From: Glaesserella australis
GTDB taxonomy: Bacteria; Pseudomonadota; Gammaproteobacteria; Enterobacterales; Pasteurellaceae
Reading direction: 5' to 3'
Assembly (NCBI RefSeq): GCF_003260095.1
Contig: NZ_PTPX01000015.1
Coordinates: 1-33,012, forward strand
Length of the DNA stretch: 33,012 nucleotides
Part shown: positions 18,671 to 27,455 of the stretch, in pieces
How the letters are laid out: every line of letters starts with the position of its first letter
How positions within the stretch are numbered: the stretch's first letter is position 1
Made by a program: the position numbers and the translations under genes
Notes under the pieces: model-generated
What the model saw: only the letters and a program-made list of their open reading frames with translations
The model's database searches: none
Told to the model about the DNA's origin: nothing

Positions 18671-19220
18671 GCTGTTTATCCTGTTTCGCTTGCGGTTCAA
18701 CTGCTGCAAGATCATCATCAGGCGGATAATACGCCATCAATTTATCTTCATCTGCTTCTGCAAGTTCCGCAATTTTATCTGCGGAAAGTTCTTGCTCTGC
18801 AAGCGGTTCTTTTTGCTCTGTTTTTTGTGATTCGGCATTCGCAGAAAGTTGTTGGCTCTCTTGCTCAATTTTGCTTTGAATGTCATTCACTTGTTCTTGT
18901 GTGAGACTTTCAATTTGCCCTTTTGCCGAATCCAAATTTTCTTGCATTTTTTGTGCAGACTGTTTGAGTTCTTCTACGGTTTTGCTTAATTCTGGGGATA
19001 ACTTGCTTAAGTTTAGTTCTTCTGCTTTCTTAATACTTTCTTGCAACTCTTGCAATTTTAACTCTTGGGAAAGTTCATTTTGAACATTTGCAGCCAACCC
19101 ACGAATAGTACGTACCCAACCCATTACTGTTCTAATTGCAATCGGCAGGCGTTTAGGGCCTAGTACCACTAAGCCCACAATAAAGACTAAAACTAATTCA
19201 GAAAAACCTATATCAAACAC
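18660..19220 (-). CDS. tatB: Sec-independent protein translocase subunit TatB
   Basis: Receives signal peptides with TatC. The 186-residue protein starts [26 protein letters not shown], the TatB N-terminal membrane helix with the Gly-Pro hinge. An amphipathic helix follows (to about 45), then a long Gln-, Glu- and Ser-rich coiled region and an acidic tail. It begins 3 bp after the tatA stop and overlaps tatC, so the three are one transcription unit. The tail contains a near-match to the uptake signal (GCAAGCGGT). Confidence 0.95.
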   Translation of the reverse strand: MFDIGFSELVLVFIVGLVVLGPKRLPIAIRTVMGWVRTIRGLAANVQNELSQELKLQELQESIKKAEELNLSKLSPELSKTVEELKQSAQKMQENLDSAKGQIESLTQEQVNDIQSKIEQESQQLSANAESQKTEQKEPLAEQELSADKIAELAEADEDKLMAYYPPDDDLAAVEPQAKQDKQHVS

Positions 19221-19223
19221 GGA

Positions 19224-19448
19224 TTATGCCTGCTCTTTGTCTTTTGCTTTTTGTTCAGTAGATTCAGCTTGTTTTTGTTCTACTTTTTCAAACTCAGCAT
19301 CTTTTGCTTTGTCATCGTTCATTGCTTTTTTGAAACCTTTTACGGATTCACCTAAGTCTGAACCTAAGCTACGCAATTTTTTTGTTCCGAATAATAAAAC
19401 GACAAGTAAAACGATAATGGCTAATTGCCAAATACTAATACCACCCAT
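19224..19448 (-). CDS. tatA: Sec-independent protein translocase subunit TatA
   Basis: Pore-forming or membrane-thinning subunit of the Tat system. The 74-residue protein has the classic layout: [20 protein letters not shown] membrane helix, [14 protein letters not shown] hinge and amphipathic helix, then a charged, Lys/Glu-rich tail. It is the first gene of the tatABC unit. An upstream TATAAT on the minus strand is a likely -10. Confidence 0.96.
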   Translation of the reverse strand: MGGISIWQLAIIVLLVVLLFGTKKLRSLGSDLGESVKGFKKAMNDDKAKDAEFEKVEQKQAESTEQKAKDKEQA

Positions 19449-19488
19449 TGTGTGTACCTCTTATAAAAGTGAAAATAAAATCGTCTTG

Positions 19489-19494
19489 ATTATA
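19489..19494 (-). promoter_or_regulatory. Possible -10 element of the tatABC promoter
   Basis: TATAAT on the minus strand, 40 bp before the tatA start. No good -35 lies 16-18 bp upstream, so it is tentative. Confidence 0.4.
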
Positions 19495-19798
19495 CGATTT
19501 TTCCAGCGCAATGGCACTTATTTTGTCGAATTTCGACTAAAGAAAAAAGAAGTAATTCTCCGAAATGTGCGTTTTGTCACACTATTTTACTTCATGGCAT
19601 GATGTTATTTTGATGTGTTGATGATTTTTTCATCTTTTAAACAGATAAAATGTGAAGTAATTCCACTTTTTCGCAAATTTATCGAAAAATCCAATCTAGA
19701 TATGACAAAAGGCGTTGGATAGTTTGCCATCCTATATTAAAATGCGTGCTTTTCCATGGTGGGATTTTCCACTTCACTTTAACCACAGAGAACCAAAA
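19495..19798. other. Intergenic region between tatA and yidC
   Basis: This AT-rich divergent region (about 350 bp in all) contains the tatA -10, a CRP-like site and a weak candidate yidC promoter (TTGGAT at 19715-19720, 17 bases, TAAAAT at 19738-19743). No RNA gene is evident. The reading frame of yidC stays open for 28 codons upstream of its chosen start, but there is no ribosome site there and the sequence does not resemble a YidC N-terminus. Confidence 0.5.
19566..19581. promoter_or_regulatory. CRP-like site between tatA and yidC
   Basis: TGTGC-N6-TCACA, a 9/10 match to the CRP half-sites, flanked by AAA and T-rich bases as in the longer consensus. It is about 72 bp upstream of the tatA -10. 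Function is uncertain. Confidence 0.4.
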
Positions 19799-21442
19799 AT
19801 GAACTCAAACCGTAGTTTACTGATTATGGGTTTGTTGCTTGTCTCGTTCTTGATTTTTACGCAATGGCAACAGGATTACGATCCTGAAATTCAGGCTCAA
19901 AAACAAGCAATGGCTCAACAAGCTCAAACACAACAAGTTGCAAATCAATCGGGCGATGTACCCGCTTCATCTAATTCAACAACGATTAATGAGCAATCAA
20001 CAAAAGGGAAAACTATTACCATTGAAACCGATGTGTTGCGTTTAACCGTGGATACTTTAGGTGGTGATGTTGTTGATTCTGACTTATTAAAATACAACGC
20101 AGAATTAAATTCCAATACGCCATTTGCTTTGTTACAAGATAATGAAAAAGTAACTTATGTGGCACAAAGTGGATTAGTCGGTAAAAACGGTATTGATACC
20201 AATGCAGGACGTGCACAATATCAAACGACAGCAGATAAATTTGCTTTAGCAGAAGGACAAAATGAAGTTTCTGTGCCATTAACCTTTGAAAAAGATGGCG
20301 TGGTTTATACTAAAACGTTTACCTTAAAACGTGGTAGCTATGATATCGCGGTAGATTACCATATCAAAAACAGCACAGCTGCGACATTAGAAGTACAACC
20401 TTATGGTCAGATTAAACACTCTTTAGTAGAAAGCGCGGGCAACTTTGCGATGCCAACTTATACAGGTGGTGCTTATTCATCTTCTGAAGTGAACTATAAA
20501 AAATATAGTTTTGAAGAAATGACTAAAGCGAACTTATCAGTTGATACTAAAGCAGGTTGGGCGGCAATTTTACAGCACTATTTCGTTTCTGCATGGATTC
20601 CAAACCAAGATGCTGAGAATAACCTTTATACTCGCACCGCAAATGGTGTAGGTACTATTGGCTATCGTGGACCGGTGACACAAGTTGCACCAAATAGCGA
20701 AGCAACCATTACCAGCCATTTATGGACAGGACCGAAAGATCAAGCAGCAATGGCAAAAGCAGCAAATAACTTTGACTTAACTGTGGATTACGGTTGGGCG
20801 TGGTTTATTGCCAAACCATTGTTCTGGTTACTGACCTTTATCCAAAGTATTGTTTCTAACTGGGGTTTAGCAATTATTGGTGTAACGATTGTGGTGAAAA
20901 CAATCCTTTATCCACTCACCAAAGCTCAATATACCTCAATGGCGAAAATGCGTATGTTACAACCACGTATTCAAGAGATGCGTGAACGTTTCGGAGACGA
21001 CCGTCAACGTATGAGCCAAGAGATGATGAAGCTTTATAAAGAAGAAAAAGTAAACCCAATGGGCGGTTGCTTACCAATTCTTTTACAAATGCCAATCTTC
21101 ATCGCATTGTATTGGACCTTTATGGAAGCGGTAGAATTACGTCACGCACCGTTCTTTGGCTGGATTCAAGACTTATCGGCACAAGATCCATACTACATTT
21201 TCCCACTCTTAATGGGTGGTTCAATGTACTTGTTGCAAAAAATGTCGCCAACACCAGTGGCTGACCCAATGCAACAAAAAGTGATGAACTTTATGCCAGT
21301 GATGTTTACCGTGTTCTTCTTATGGTTCCCGTCAGGCTTAGTGCTTTACTGGTTAACCTCTAACTTGATTACCATCGCACAACAATGGTTAATCTACCGT
21401 AACTTAGAGAAAAAAGGTTTACACACTCGTGTAAAAAAATAA
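19799..21442 (+). CDS. yidC: Membrane protein insertase YidC
   Basis: Inserts and folds inner-membrane proteins alone or with SecYEG. From the ATG at 19799 the protein has 547 residues, normal for proteobacterial YidC. I chose that start because [20 protein letters not shown] matches the family's N-terminal helix; AGAGAA lies upstream. A Gln-rich linker and a large periplasmic beta domain (about 60-320) are followed by the conserved core of five membrane helices (from about 345, [20 protein letters not shown]) with the hydrophilic-groove Arg in [16 protein letters not shown]. It ends in a basic tail (HTRVKK). In most relatives yidC lies in rpmH-rnpA-yidD-yidC-mnmE; here neither side matches. 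A terminator follows. Confidence 0.97.
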   Translation: MNSNRSLLIMGLLLVSFLIFTQWQQDYDPEIQAQKQAMAQQAQTQQVANQSGDVPASSNSTTINEQSTKGKTITIETDVLRLTVDTLGGDVVDSDLLKYNAELNSNTPFALLQDNEKVTYVAQSGLVGKNGIDTNAGRAQYQTTADKFALAEGQNEVSVPLTFEKDGVVYTKTFTLKRGSYDIAVDYHIKNSTAATLEVQPYGQIKHSLVESAGNFAMPTYTGGAYSSSEVNYKKYSFEEMTKANLSVDTKAGWAAILQHYFVSAWIPNQDAENNLYTRTANGVGTIGYRGPVTQVAPNSEATITSHLWTGPKDQAAMAKAANNFDLTVDYGWAWFIAKPLFWLLTFIQSIVSNWGLAIIGVTIVVKTILYPLTKAQYTSMAKMRMLQPRIQEMRERFGDDRQRMSQEMMKLYKEEKVNPMGGCLPILLQMPIFIALYWTFMEAVELRHAPFFGWIQDLSAQDPYYIFPLLMGGSMYLLQKMSPTPVADPMQQKVMNFMPVMFTVFFLWFPSGLVLYWLTSNLITIAQQWLIYRNLEKKGLHTRVKK

Positions 21443-21461
21443 TCTAGAGTGAATATCTTTT

Positions 21462-21490
21462 AGGGCGAACCAATGTGTTCGCCCTTTTAA
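21462..21490 (+). terminator. Terminator of yidC
   Basis: AGGGCGAAC (21462-21470) pairs with GTTCGCCCT (21477-21485) around a 6-base loop, followed by TTTAAT, 20 bp after the yidC stop. Confidence 0.8.
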
Positions 21491-21494
21491 TAAG

Positions 21495-21503
21495 ACAAGC
21501 GGT
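21495..21503 (+). repeat. Uptake signal sequence between yidC and ychJ
   Basis: Exact ACAAGCGGT core followed by CACATTTCTTTCG and a T-run, close to the extended Apl-type form. Confidence 0.8.
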
Positions 21504-21545
21504 CACATTTCTTTCGTTTTTTACCAATTTGATACAAAATAACTT

Positions 21546-22010
21546 ATGTCAAATCTTTGCCCTTGCCAATCAAATCAGCCCTATAGCCACTGTTGCCAAC
21601 CGTTTCATCTTGGTGAGCAATTGCCAACTACTGCAGAACAGTTGATGCGTTCACGTTATTCTGCTTATACGCAAGTCAATATAGACTATATTGTGAAAAC
21701 GACAGTACCTAGCCAACAAGCCTTACTTGACCAAGTAGCAATGAAGACATGGGGCGAAACAACAAAATGGGCAGGTTTAGAGATTATTTCGCATAAGCCA
21801 GCGATCAGTAAAATTCATAGTATGGTTGAATTTAAGGCTTATTTTGAAACAGAAGAAGGCAAACAAGCCCACCACGAATTATCATTATTCGTTAAAATTG
21901 ATGGGCGTTGGTATTTTGTCGATCCGACCGTGCCGTTGCCAACAATGAAGCAACCTTGTGTTTGTGGCTCAGGGAAGAAGTTTAAACATTGTTGTGGTGC
22001 TTTCTTGTAA
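21546..22010 (+). CDS. ychJ: SEC-C motif protein, YchJ/UPF0225 family
   Basis: A 154-residue protein with cysteine clusters at both ends. An N-terminal CPCQS...YSHCC (residues 5-17) and a C-terminal SEC-C motif [13 protein letters not shown] (about 138-150) both have the CxC...CC/HC spacing that binds zinc in SecA. Between them lies an NTF2-like fold with the family's [12 protein letters not shown]. This is the layout of E. coli YchJ. The molecular role of the family is not established. No strong ribosome site is seen ahead of the ATG. It is followed by a bidirectional terminator. Confidence 0.9.
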   Translation: MSNLCPCQSNQPYSHCCQPFHLGEQLPTTAEQLMRSRYSAYTQVNIDYIVKTTVPSQQALLDQVAMKTWGETTKWAGLEIISHKPAISKIHSMVEFKAYFETEEGKQAHHELSLFVKIDGRWYFVDPTVPLPTMKQPCVCGSGKKFKHCCGAFL

Positions 22011-22030
22011 TCAGCTCAGATCTATCTAAT

Positions 22031-22059
22031 AAAAAACCTCAGATAAACTGAGGTTTTGT
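22031..22059. terminator. Bidirectional terminator between ychJ and deoD
   Basis: AAAACCTCAG (22033-22042) pairs with CTGAGGTTTT (22048-22057) around ATAAA, with A- and T-runs on the two sides. It lies between two convergent genes. Confidence 0.88.
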
Positions 22060-22078
22060 AAAAAATTACTTAGATTCT

Positions 22079-22087
22079 ACCGCTTGT
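22079..22087 (-). repeat. Uptake signal sequence at the deoD stop codon
   Basis: Exact ACAAGCGGT core on the minus strand, sharing a base with the deoD stop codon. Confidence 0.78.
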
Positions 22088-22806
22088 TAAGCTTGTTTAT
22101 CGCCAATTAAAACAGACTCTAAAGCGATTTCAATCATTTCATTGAATGTTAATTGACGCTCTTCTGCTGTTGTTTGCTCATGAGTACGGATATGATCTGA
22201 CACGGTACAAATAGTTAATGCTTTTGCACCAAATTCAGCTGCTACACCGTAGATACCTGCTGCTTCCATTTCTACGCCTAAAATACCGTATTTTTCCATC
22301 ACGTCAAACATAGATGGATCTGGCGTATAGAAAAGATCTGCCGAGAATAAGTTACCTACACGAACGTTAATGCCTTTCTCTTTTGCTGCTTGTACTGCAG
22401 CTGCGGTCATTTCAAAATCGGCAATCGCAGCAAAATCGTGATCTTTAAAGCGCATACGGTTTACTTTAGAATCAGTACACGCACCTACGCCAATAACGAC
22501 TTCACGTAATTTCACATCTTGACGTACTGCACCACAAGAACCTACACGGATAATTTTTTTCACACCGTATTCAGTAATAAGTTCTTTTGCATAGATTGAA
22601 CAGGATGGAATACCCATACCGTGGCCCATAATAGAGATACGGCGACCTTTGTAAGTCCCTGTGTAACCAAACATATTACGTACGTTGGTCACTTGTTCTG
22701 CGTTTTCTAAGAAAGTTTCTGCGATATATTTTGCACGAAGTGGGTCACCTGGCATTAAAACTACATCGGCGAATGCACCAGCAGGCGCGTTAATATGTGG
22801 AGTCAT
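22087..22806 (-). CDS. deoD: Purine nucleoside phosphorylase DeoD
   Basis: Splits purine (deoxy)nucleosides with phosphate into base and (deoxy)ribose 1-phosphate. The 239-residue protein is the high-molecular-mass hexameric type. Seen are [44 protein letters not shown], the [10 protein letters not shown] nucleoside/ribose-binding segment, and CTVSDHI with the catalytic Asp. It is the last gene of the nupC-deoC-deoD unit, starting 25 bp after deoC. Its product deoxyribose 1-phosphate needs phosphopentomutase (deoB) before DeoC can act, and deoB is not in this window. Confidence 0.98.
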   Translation of the reverse strand: MTPHINAPAGAFADVVLMPGDPLRAKYIAETFLENAEQVTNVRNMFGYTGTYKGRRISIMGHGMGIPSCSIYAKELITEYGVKKIIRVGSCGAVRQDVKLREVVIGVGACTDSKVNRMRFKDHDFAAIADFEMTAAAVQAAKEKGINVRVGNLFSADLFYTPDPSMFDVMEKYGILGVEMEAAGIYGVAAEFGAKALTICTVSDHIRTHEQTTAEERQLTFNEMIEIALESVLIGDKQA

Positions 22807-22831
22807 TTTGTTGTTCCTCTTTGTTTTGGGA

Positions 22832-23611
22832 TTAGTATCCCGTTACATGTTGATTCGCTTGCTCATTATTTAATGTTGCAAGCAGATTTGCTAATAAACT
22901 TGATGCACCAAAACGGAAATGGTCTTGGTTAATCCAATCGTGTCCTAAAATCTCTGTTGCTAAAGCAAGATATTGTTCTGCTTCTTCAGTGGTTTTTACA
23001 CCGCCAGCCGCTTTAAATCCAACACGATCAGCAACGCCAAGATCACGAATAGTTTCAAGCATAATACGTGCAGATTCAAGGGTTGCATTAACAGGCACTT
23101 TCCCTGTTGATGTTTTGATGAAATCCGCTCCAGCATTGATTGAAATTTCGCTCGCTTTGCGGATAAGTTCGGTAGTTTTTAATTCCCCAGTTTCAATAAT
23201 AACTTTTAATGCAATTTTTTGTGCAGAACAGACCGCTTTACACTGTTTGACTAATTCAAAGCCCACTTGTTCATTGCCAGCCATTAATGCACGGTAAGGG
23301 AAAACTACATCCACTTCGTCTGCACCATAAGCAACAGCAGCTTTTGTTTCTGCCACAGCAATTTCAATATCATCATTGCCGTGTGGAAAATTGGTGACGG
23401 TCGCAATTTTTACTTGTGTAGTGCCTTGTGCCGCCAATGTTTTACGAGCAATGGGTACAAAACGTGGATAAACACAAACCGCAGCAGGAGAGCCAAATGG
23501 CGTGTTTCCTTGCTGGCATAATGTTATCACTTTTTCGTCCGTATCATTATCATTTAATGTGGTTAAATCCATTAAAGATAAGGCTTTTTGTGCAACTTGT
23601 TTTAAGCTCAT
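22832..23611 (-). CDS. deoC: Deoxyribose-phosphate aldolase DeoC
   Basis: Cleaves 2-deoxyribose 5-phosphate to acetaldehyde and glyceraldehyde 3-phosphate, feeding nucleoside carbon into glycolysis. The 259-residue class I aldolase has its Schiff-base lysine at Lys166 ([12 protein letters not shown]) and the second active-site lysine at Lys200 ([10 protein letters not shown]). The N-terminal [12 protein letters not shown] is as in E. coli. It lies 108 bp downstream of nupC, a gap that holds a strong hairpin, and just before deoD. Confidence 0.98.
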   Translation of the reverse strand: MSLKQVAQKALSLMDLTTLNDNDTDEKVITLCQQGNTPFGSPAAVCVYPRFVPIARKTLAAQGTTQVKIATVTNFPHGNDDIEIAVAETKAAVAYGADEVDVVFPYRALMAGNEQVGFELVKQCKAVCSAQKIALKVIIETGELKTTELIRKASEISINAGADFIKTSTGKVPVNATLESARIMLETIRDLGVADRVGFKAAGGVKTTEEAEQYLALATEILGHDWINQDHFRFGASSLLANLLATLNNEQANQHVTGY

Positions 23612-23674
23612 GTTAATTTCCTTTTTTTCTTAATTGGAAGAAAAAACGCAATCGTTTAACTTCGCTATAAACGA

Positions 23675-23700
23675 CAACACCACAGTTGCCTGTGGTGTTG
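23675..23700. other. Intercistronic hairpin between nupC and deoC
   Basis: An 11 bp perfect stem CAACACCACAG (23675-23685) with CTGTGGTGTTG (23690-23700) and a 4-base loop, 19 bp after the nupC stop. There is no T-run on either side, so it is more likely an mRNA-processing or stabilising element, or a weak attenuator, than a terminator. Confidence 0.65.
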
Positions 23701-23719
23701 AATCTATAAGAATTAGGGG

Positions 23720-24979
23720 TTAAACAGCTCCACCAATTCCAATGAATAGACCTGCAATTGCAGCACTCATTAAGTTAGCAAGAGAACCTGCAAGTACTGC
23801 TTTTAAACCTAAACGCGCAACATCACCACGACGATTTGGTGCCATAGAACCTAAACCACCGATTAAGATTGCAATAGAACTAAAGTTTGCGAAGCCACAT
23901 AATGCGAAGGTAATGATTGCTTTAGTTTTGTCTGTAAGCGCCATTGGTGCTTCAGGGCCTAAATATTTAGCAAATTCTAAATAGCCAACGAATTCATTGA
24001 TTGCTAATTTTAAACCAATCATTTGACCCGCTACTTCAGCTTCATTCCATGGCACACCGATTGCCCATGCTAATGGTTTAAATACCCAACCAAGAATTTG
24101 ACCTAAGTTTAAGCCTTCGTAGCCAATCCAACCACCGATACCACCTAATACACCGTTAATTAATGCAATTAAAGCGATAAAGGCAATTAACATTGCACCG
24201 ACGTTTAATGCTAAGTACATACCTGAGCTTGCACCTGCTGCCGCTGCATCAAGTACGTTAGCTGGTTTTTCTAATTCAACATCTTCAATGCTATCATTGA
24301 ATTTTTCTGTTTGTGGAATAAGAATTTTAGCAAATAATAAGCCTGCAGGTGCAGCCATAAATGATGCTGCGATTAGGTAGGTAAGTGGAACGCCCATGCC
24401 TGCGTAACCCGCCATTACAGAACCTGCGATAGACGCTAAACCACCACACATTACCGCAAAAAGTTCTGATTCAGTCATTTTGCTAATGTAAGGTTTCACC
24501 ACTAATGGTGCTTCTGTTTGACCAACGAAGATATTTGCAGCAGCAGACATAGATTCTGCTTGAGATGTGCCAAGGGCTTTCTGTAAACCACCACCAATAA
24601 TTTTGATAACCCATTGCATTACGCCAATATAGTAAAGCAATGAAATTAATGCAGAGAAGAAAACAATGATAGGGAGTACTTTGAATGCAAAGACGAAACC
24701 GCCTCCACCAAAGACTTCAAACATTTTATCACTGACGAGACCGCCAAATAAGAAAGCGACCCCTTCATTACCATAACTAATGACTTTTGCAACGCCATTA
24801 GCCATTGCCCCTAATGCATCACGTCCAACAGGAACGTAAAGAATAAGTGCCGCAATCCCTATTTGTAAAGCTAACGCACCTAAAACTGTGCGATAGTTGA
24901 TGGCTTTTTTGTTATTCGATAACAAGAAAGCGATAGCTAATAGTACAAAAATACCTAATAAGCTATTTAAAGTACCCAT
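23720..24979 (-). CDS. nupC: Concentrative nucleoside transporter, NupC family
   Basis: Cation-coupled nucleoside importer of the inner membrane. The 419-residue, very hydrophobic protein has the CNT landmarks: an N-terminal [15 protein letters not shown] helix, the gate region [33 protein letters not shown], and [19 protein letters not shown] near the C-terminus. Eight or more membrane segments are apparent. CTGGAGGC lies 8 bases before the ATG, a strong ribosome site. It heads the nupC-deoC-deoD unit and diverges from a nucleoside hydrolase gene; a CRP-like site is in the 261 bp between them. Which nucleosides it carries cannot be told from this. Confidence 0.95.
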   Translation of the reverse strand: MGTLNSLLGIFVLLAIAFLLSNNKKAINYRTVLGALALQIGIAALILYVPVGRDALGAMANGVAKVISYGNEGVAFLFGGLVSDKMFEVFGGGGFVFAFKVLPIIVFFSALISLLYYIGVMQWVIKIIGGGLQKALGTSQAESMSAAANIFVGQTEAPLVVKPYISKMTESELFAVMCGGLASIAGSVMAGYAGMGVPLTYLIAASFMAAPAGLLFAKILIPQTEKFNDSIEDVELEKPANVLDAAAAGASSGMYLALNVGAMLIAFIALIALINGVLGGIGGWIGYEGLNLGQILGWVFKPLAWAIGVPWNEAEVAGQMIGLKLAINEFVGYLEFAKYLGPEAPMALTDKTKAIITFALCGFANFSSIAILIGGLGSMAPNRRGDVARLGLKAVLAGSLANLMSAAIAGLFIGIGGAV

Positions 24980-25141
24980 AAGAAGCCTCCAGAAAGAAGA
25001 TGAAATTCGTAAATAAATGTATGAAATTTACTTACTAAAATAAAAGGTGGCACAATATAGCAACTTTTCAACAGAATATCTTTACTTTTTTGTACTAAAA
25101 AAAGGCAAAGTAATAAAAAGTAATCGCTATACTGCCAAAAA

Positions 25142-25157
25142 TGTGAGCTATATCTCA
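25142..25157. promoter_or_regulatory. CRP-like site between nupC and the nucleoside hydrolase gene
   Basis: TGTGA-GCTATA-TCTCA, a 9/10 match to the CRP half-sites with A-rich and T-rich flanks (AAA on the left, TTT on the right). It sits in the divergent region, and a possible -35 TTGACT for the hydrolase gene follows at 25166-25171. It could activate either or both directions. Confidence 0.65.
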
Positions 25158-25240
25158 TTTTAAATTTGACTAACTTTATAAGGCTAAGTAAATAGAGTAG
25201 TTTATCTTTACATATTTTACTCAATAAGTAGGGAATTTAT

Positions 25241-26167
25241 ATGCATAAGATTATTCTTGATTGCGATCCTGGTCATGATGATGCTATAGCAATGTTGTTA
25301 GCTTATGGAAATCCTGACATTGATTTACTTGCTGTAACAACCGTAGTTGGTAATCAAACTTTAGATAAAGTCTCTCGAAATGCGCTTGCTATTGCTGAGA
25401 TTGCAAATATAAAGGGAGTACCTTTTGCCAAAGGGGCGGTGAGACCACTAGTCAGAGAAGTTGAAGTGGCACCAAGTATTCATGGCGATTCGGGTTTAGA
25501 TGGTCCAGTACTTCCAGAGCCACGCTTACAACATGAAGAGAAACATGCGGTTCAGCTGATTATTGACTTAATTATGAGTCATCCTGAAAAAACAATCACT
25601 TTAGTACCAACGGGTGGATTAACGAATATTGCTTTGGCTGCACGCTTAGAACCAAGAATTATTGAGCGAGTCAAAGAAGTGGTGTTAATGGGCGGTGGTT
25701 ATCACACGGGTAACTGGAGTGCTGTTGCTGAATTTAATATCAAAATTGACCCTGAAGCCGCTCACATCGTATTTAATGCCGGTTGGAAAGTGACAATGGT
25801 TGGGTTAGATCTTACCCACCAAGCCCTTGCAACGCCTGATGTGGTTGAGCGTATTGCTGCTATCGGTTCAAAACCTGCTCAATTCGTCGTTGAACTGCTA
25901 GATTTCTTCGGCAAGATGTATAAACAGGCTCAAGGCTTTGATTATCCGCCTGTTCATGATCCTTGTGCTGTGGCTTATGTGATTGATCCAACTTTAATTG
26001 AGACACAAAAAGTCCCCGTAAACATTGAGCTAACGGGCACTCATACCTTAGGTATGACCGTTACCGATTTCCGTTACCCGCCGAAAGAGTGTAATACCTA
26101 TGTTGCCAAAGTGCTTGATCGAGAGCGTTTTTGGGACTTAATTATTGATGCGATAAAGCGACTTTAA
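25241..26167 (+). CDS. Ribonucleoside hydrolase (inosine-uridine preferring family)
   Basis: Hydrolyses nucleosides to base and ribose in the cytoplasm. The 308-residue protein carries the Ca2+-binding motif DCDPGHDDA at 7-15, the mid-protein VLMGGGYHTGNWSAVAEFNI with DPEAA, and VHDP with the catalytic-type His239 and metal ligand Asp240. The sequence is closest in feel to RihA/RihB of E. coli (the pyrimidine-preferring pair), but I cannot choose between paralogues. It lies between nupC (divergent) and psuK, so its job is to open imported nucleosides. A weak ribosome site (TAGGGA) precedes the ATG, and a terminator follows. Confidence 0.93.
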   Translation: MHKIILDCDPGHDDAIAMLLAYGNPDIDLLAVTTVVGNQTLDKVSRNALAIAEIANIKGVPFAKGAVRPLVREVEVAPSIHGDSGLDGPVLPEPRLQHEEKHAVQLIIDLIMSHPEKTITLVPTGGLTNIALAARLEPRIIERVKEVVLMGGGYHTGNWSAVAEFNIKIDPEAAHIVFNAGWKVTMVGLDLTHQALATPDVVERIAAIGSKPAQFVVELLDFFGKMYKQAQGFDYPPVHDPCAVAYVIDPTLIETQKVPVNIELTGTHTLGMTVTDFRYPPKECNTYVAKVLDRERFWDLIIDAIKRL

Positions 26168-26195
26168 TATCCTATTTTTTATTCCCTTTCTCTTT

Positions 26196-26236
26196 GAAAA
26201 GCTGATTTTATTTTACGATCAGCTTTTCTTATTTTG
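26196..26236 (+). terminator. Terminator of the nucleoside hydrolase gene
   Basis: GAAAAGCTGAT (26196-26206) pairs with ATCAGCTTTTC (26218-26228) around an 11-base loop, followed by TTATTTT, 28 bp after the stop codon. Confidence 0.85.
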
Positions 26237-26250
26237 TGATTTAGTTCACA
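26235..26250. promoter_or_regulatory. CRP site upstream of psuK
   Basis: A perfect 10/10 match to TGTGA-N6-TCACA (spacer TTTAGT). Its centre is about 61-62 bp upstream of the start point predicted from the TATAAT at 26293-26298, the class I position used by CRP in E. coli. Confidence 0.8.
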
Positions 26251-26267
26251 AATTTGTGGGAAAAAGA

Positions 26268-26298
26268 TTGATCTTTTTTCATAAAAAACTAATATAAT
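26268..26298 (+). promoter_or_regulatory. Predicted psuK promoter
   Basis: A perfect -10 TATAAT (26293-26298). The best -35 is TTGATC (26268-26273) at a long 19-base spacing, which fits a promoter needing an activator such as CRP. Confidence 0.6.
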
Positions 26299-26301
26299 CA
26301 A

Positions 26302-26329
26302 ACAAATGTCCATCAATAAAAACATTTGT
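26302..26329. promoter_or_regulatory. Palindromic operator candidate over the psuK start site
   Basis: ACAAATGT (26302-26309) and its exact inverse ACATTTGT (26322-26329) are separated by 12 bases and lie directly after the -10. A repressor here would block initiation. The N-terminal DNA-binding domain of PsuK itself is a plausible binder. Inference only. Confidence 0.55.
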
Positions 26330-26351
26330 CCCTTATGTGAGAAAGATCGCT

Positions 26352-27455
26352 ATGAACAACAATGAAAAAATTATTCTAGAACTCATTCGTCAAAATCCCT
26401 TTATTTCTCAACAAGATCTTGCAGACTATATAGGGCTTTCGCGTTCAGCCGTTGCTAATATTATTTCTTCTTTAATTAAACGAGAGTACCTACTTGGTAA
26501 AGCGTATGTATTAAATGAGAGAAATGCTATTCTTTGTATTGGCGCAGCAAATGTCGATAAAAAAATTAAAACCTACCATGAGCTCAAAAGATATACATCC
26601 AATCCTGTTAATTCCATCACAACTATCGGTGGTGTCGCTCGTAATGTTGCTGAAAATTTAGGAAGGTTAGGGCAACGAGTTAACTTTATTTCGACCGTAG
26701 GTAATGATCCAGAATGGGAGCGAATTAAGTCATTTTCGTCCGAATTTATGGATATGAACAATGTTATTACGGTAGAGGGACAATCTACGGGTTGTTATAC
26801 CGCATTGCTTGATAAAGATGGTGAGATGTATTTAGGATTGGCAGATATGTCAATTTATGACAATTTGACTCCTAAAGCATTGAATAGATATGCAACACTT
26901 ATTAAAAGTGCACGTTGTATTGTAGCAGATCTCAACTGTCCAAAGTCGACGATCGAATATCTGTGTAAAAGTGCAAAAGGACATGGTATTCCCTTGATTT
27001 TAATTGCGGTGTCAGAACCTAAAATGGACCGTTTACCGCAAGACTTACAAGGTGTGAGCTGTTTAATTATCAACAAAGGCGAAGTGGCGGCTTATTTTAA
27101 CCAAGTGTTAGATTCTGATGCCAAAGTAGAAGATGCCGTCACACGTTTAATGGCACAAGGTGTCGAGCAAGTGGTGCTTACATCAGGCTCAAAAGCGATT
27201 TTAAATGCTTCAAAAGACGGATTAACTTGGCACTCTGTCCGACAAATTGAGCCGAGCCAGATCGTTGATGTTACAGGGGCAGGCGATGCCTTTAGTGGTG
27301 CCTTTATTTATGCGTGGCTCAATGCCTATGAGCAAGACAAAGCTGTCTTGGCAGGATTAACCAACGCTTATCATACAATTCAGTCTGAATTTACTGTTCG
27401 ACCAAATTTAACCCAATCTCAATTAGAAACCGAAATGGAGCATTATTATGAATAA
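26352..27455 (+). CDS. psuK: HTH-PfkB fusion, pseudouridine kinase PsuK type
   Basis: Phosphorylates pseudouridine to pseudouridine 5'-phosphate. From the ATG at 26352 (367 residues) the protein starts with a winged helix (about 4-50, [20 protein letters not shown]), then a PfkB carbohydrate/nucleoside kinase domain. The latter has [15 protein letters not shown] (substrate and fold signature 1) and [11 protein letters not shown], with catalytic Asp312 in GAGD. The same HTH-plus-kinase layout occurs in E. coli YeiI. A GTG at 26337 in frame is a possible longer start, but AGAAAGA before the ATG favours 26352. It overlaps psuG by 8 bp, so translation is coupled. The fusion suggests a kinase that also regulates its own promoter. 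Confidence 0.92.
   Translation: MNNNEKIILELIRQNPFISQQDLADYIGLSRSAVANIISSLIKREYLLGKAYVLNERNAILCIGAANVDKKIKTYHELKRYTSNPVNSITTIGGVARNVAENLGRLGQRVNFISTVGNDPEWERIKSFSSEFMDMNNVITVEGQSTGCYTALLDKDGEMYLGLADMSIYDNLTPKALNRYATLIKSARCIVADLNCPKSTIEYLCKSAKGHGIPLILIAVSEPKMDRLPQDLQGVSCLIINKGEVAAYFNQVLDSDAKVEDAVTRLMAQGVEQVVLTSGSKAILNASKDGLTWHSVRQIEPSQIVDVTGAGDAFSGAFIYAWLNAYEQDKAVLAGLTNAYHTIQSEFTVRPNLTQSQLETEMEHYYE

Noticed and set aside
18671-18718. A 16-codon N-terminal extension of TatC
   Set aside because: It is tatB sequence in another frame; the family start and a ribosome site match the ATG at 18670.
19715-19798. A 28-codon in-frame N-terminal extension of yidC
   Set aside because: It would start at TTG or at an ATG (19742) without a ribosome site, and YidC proteins begin at the sequence found at 19799.
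26337-26351. GTG start five codons upstream of the chosen psuK start
   Set aside because: Possible but less likely: AGAAAGA is placed well for the ATG at 26352. The alternative changes only five residues.
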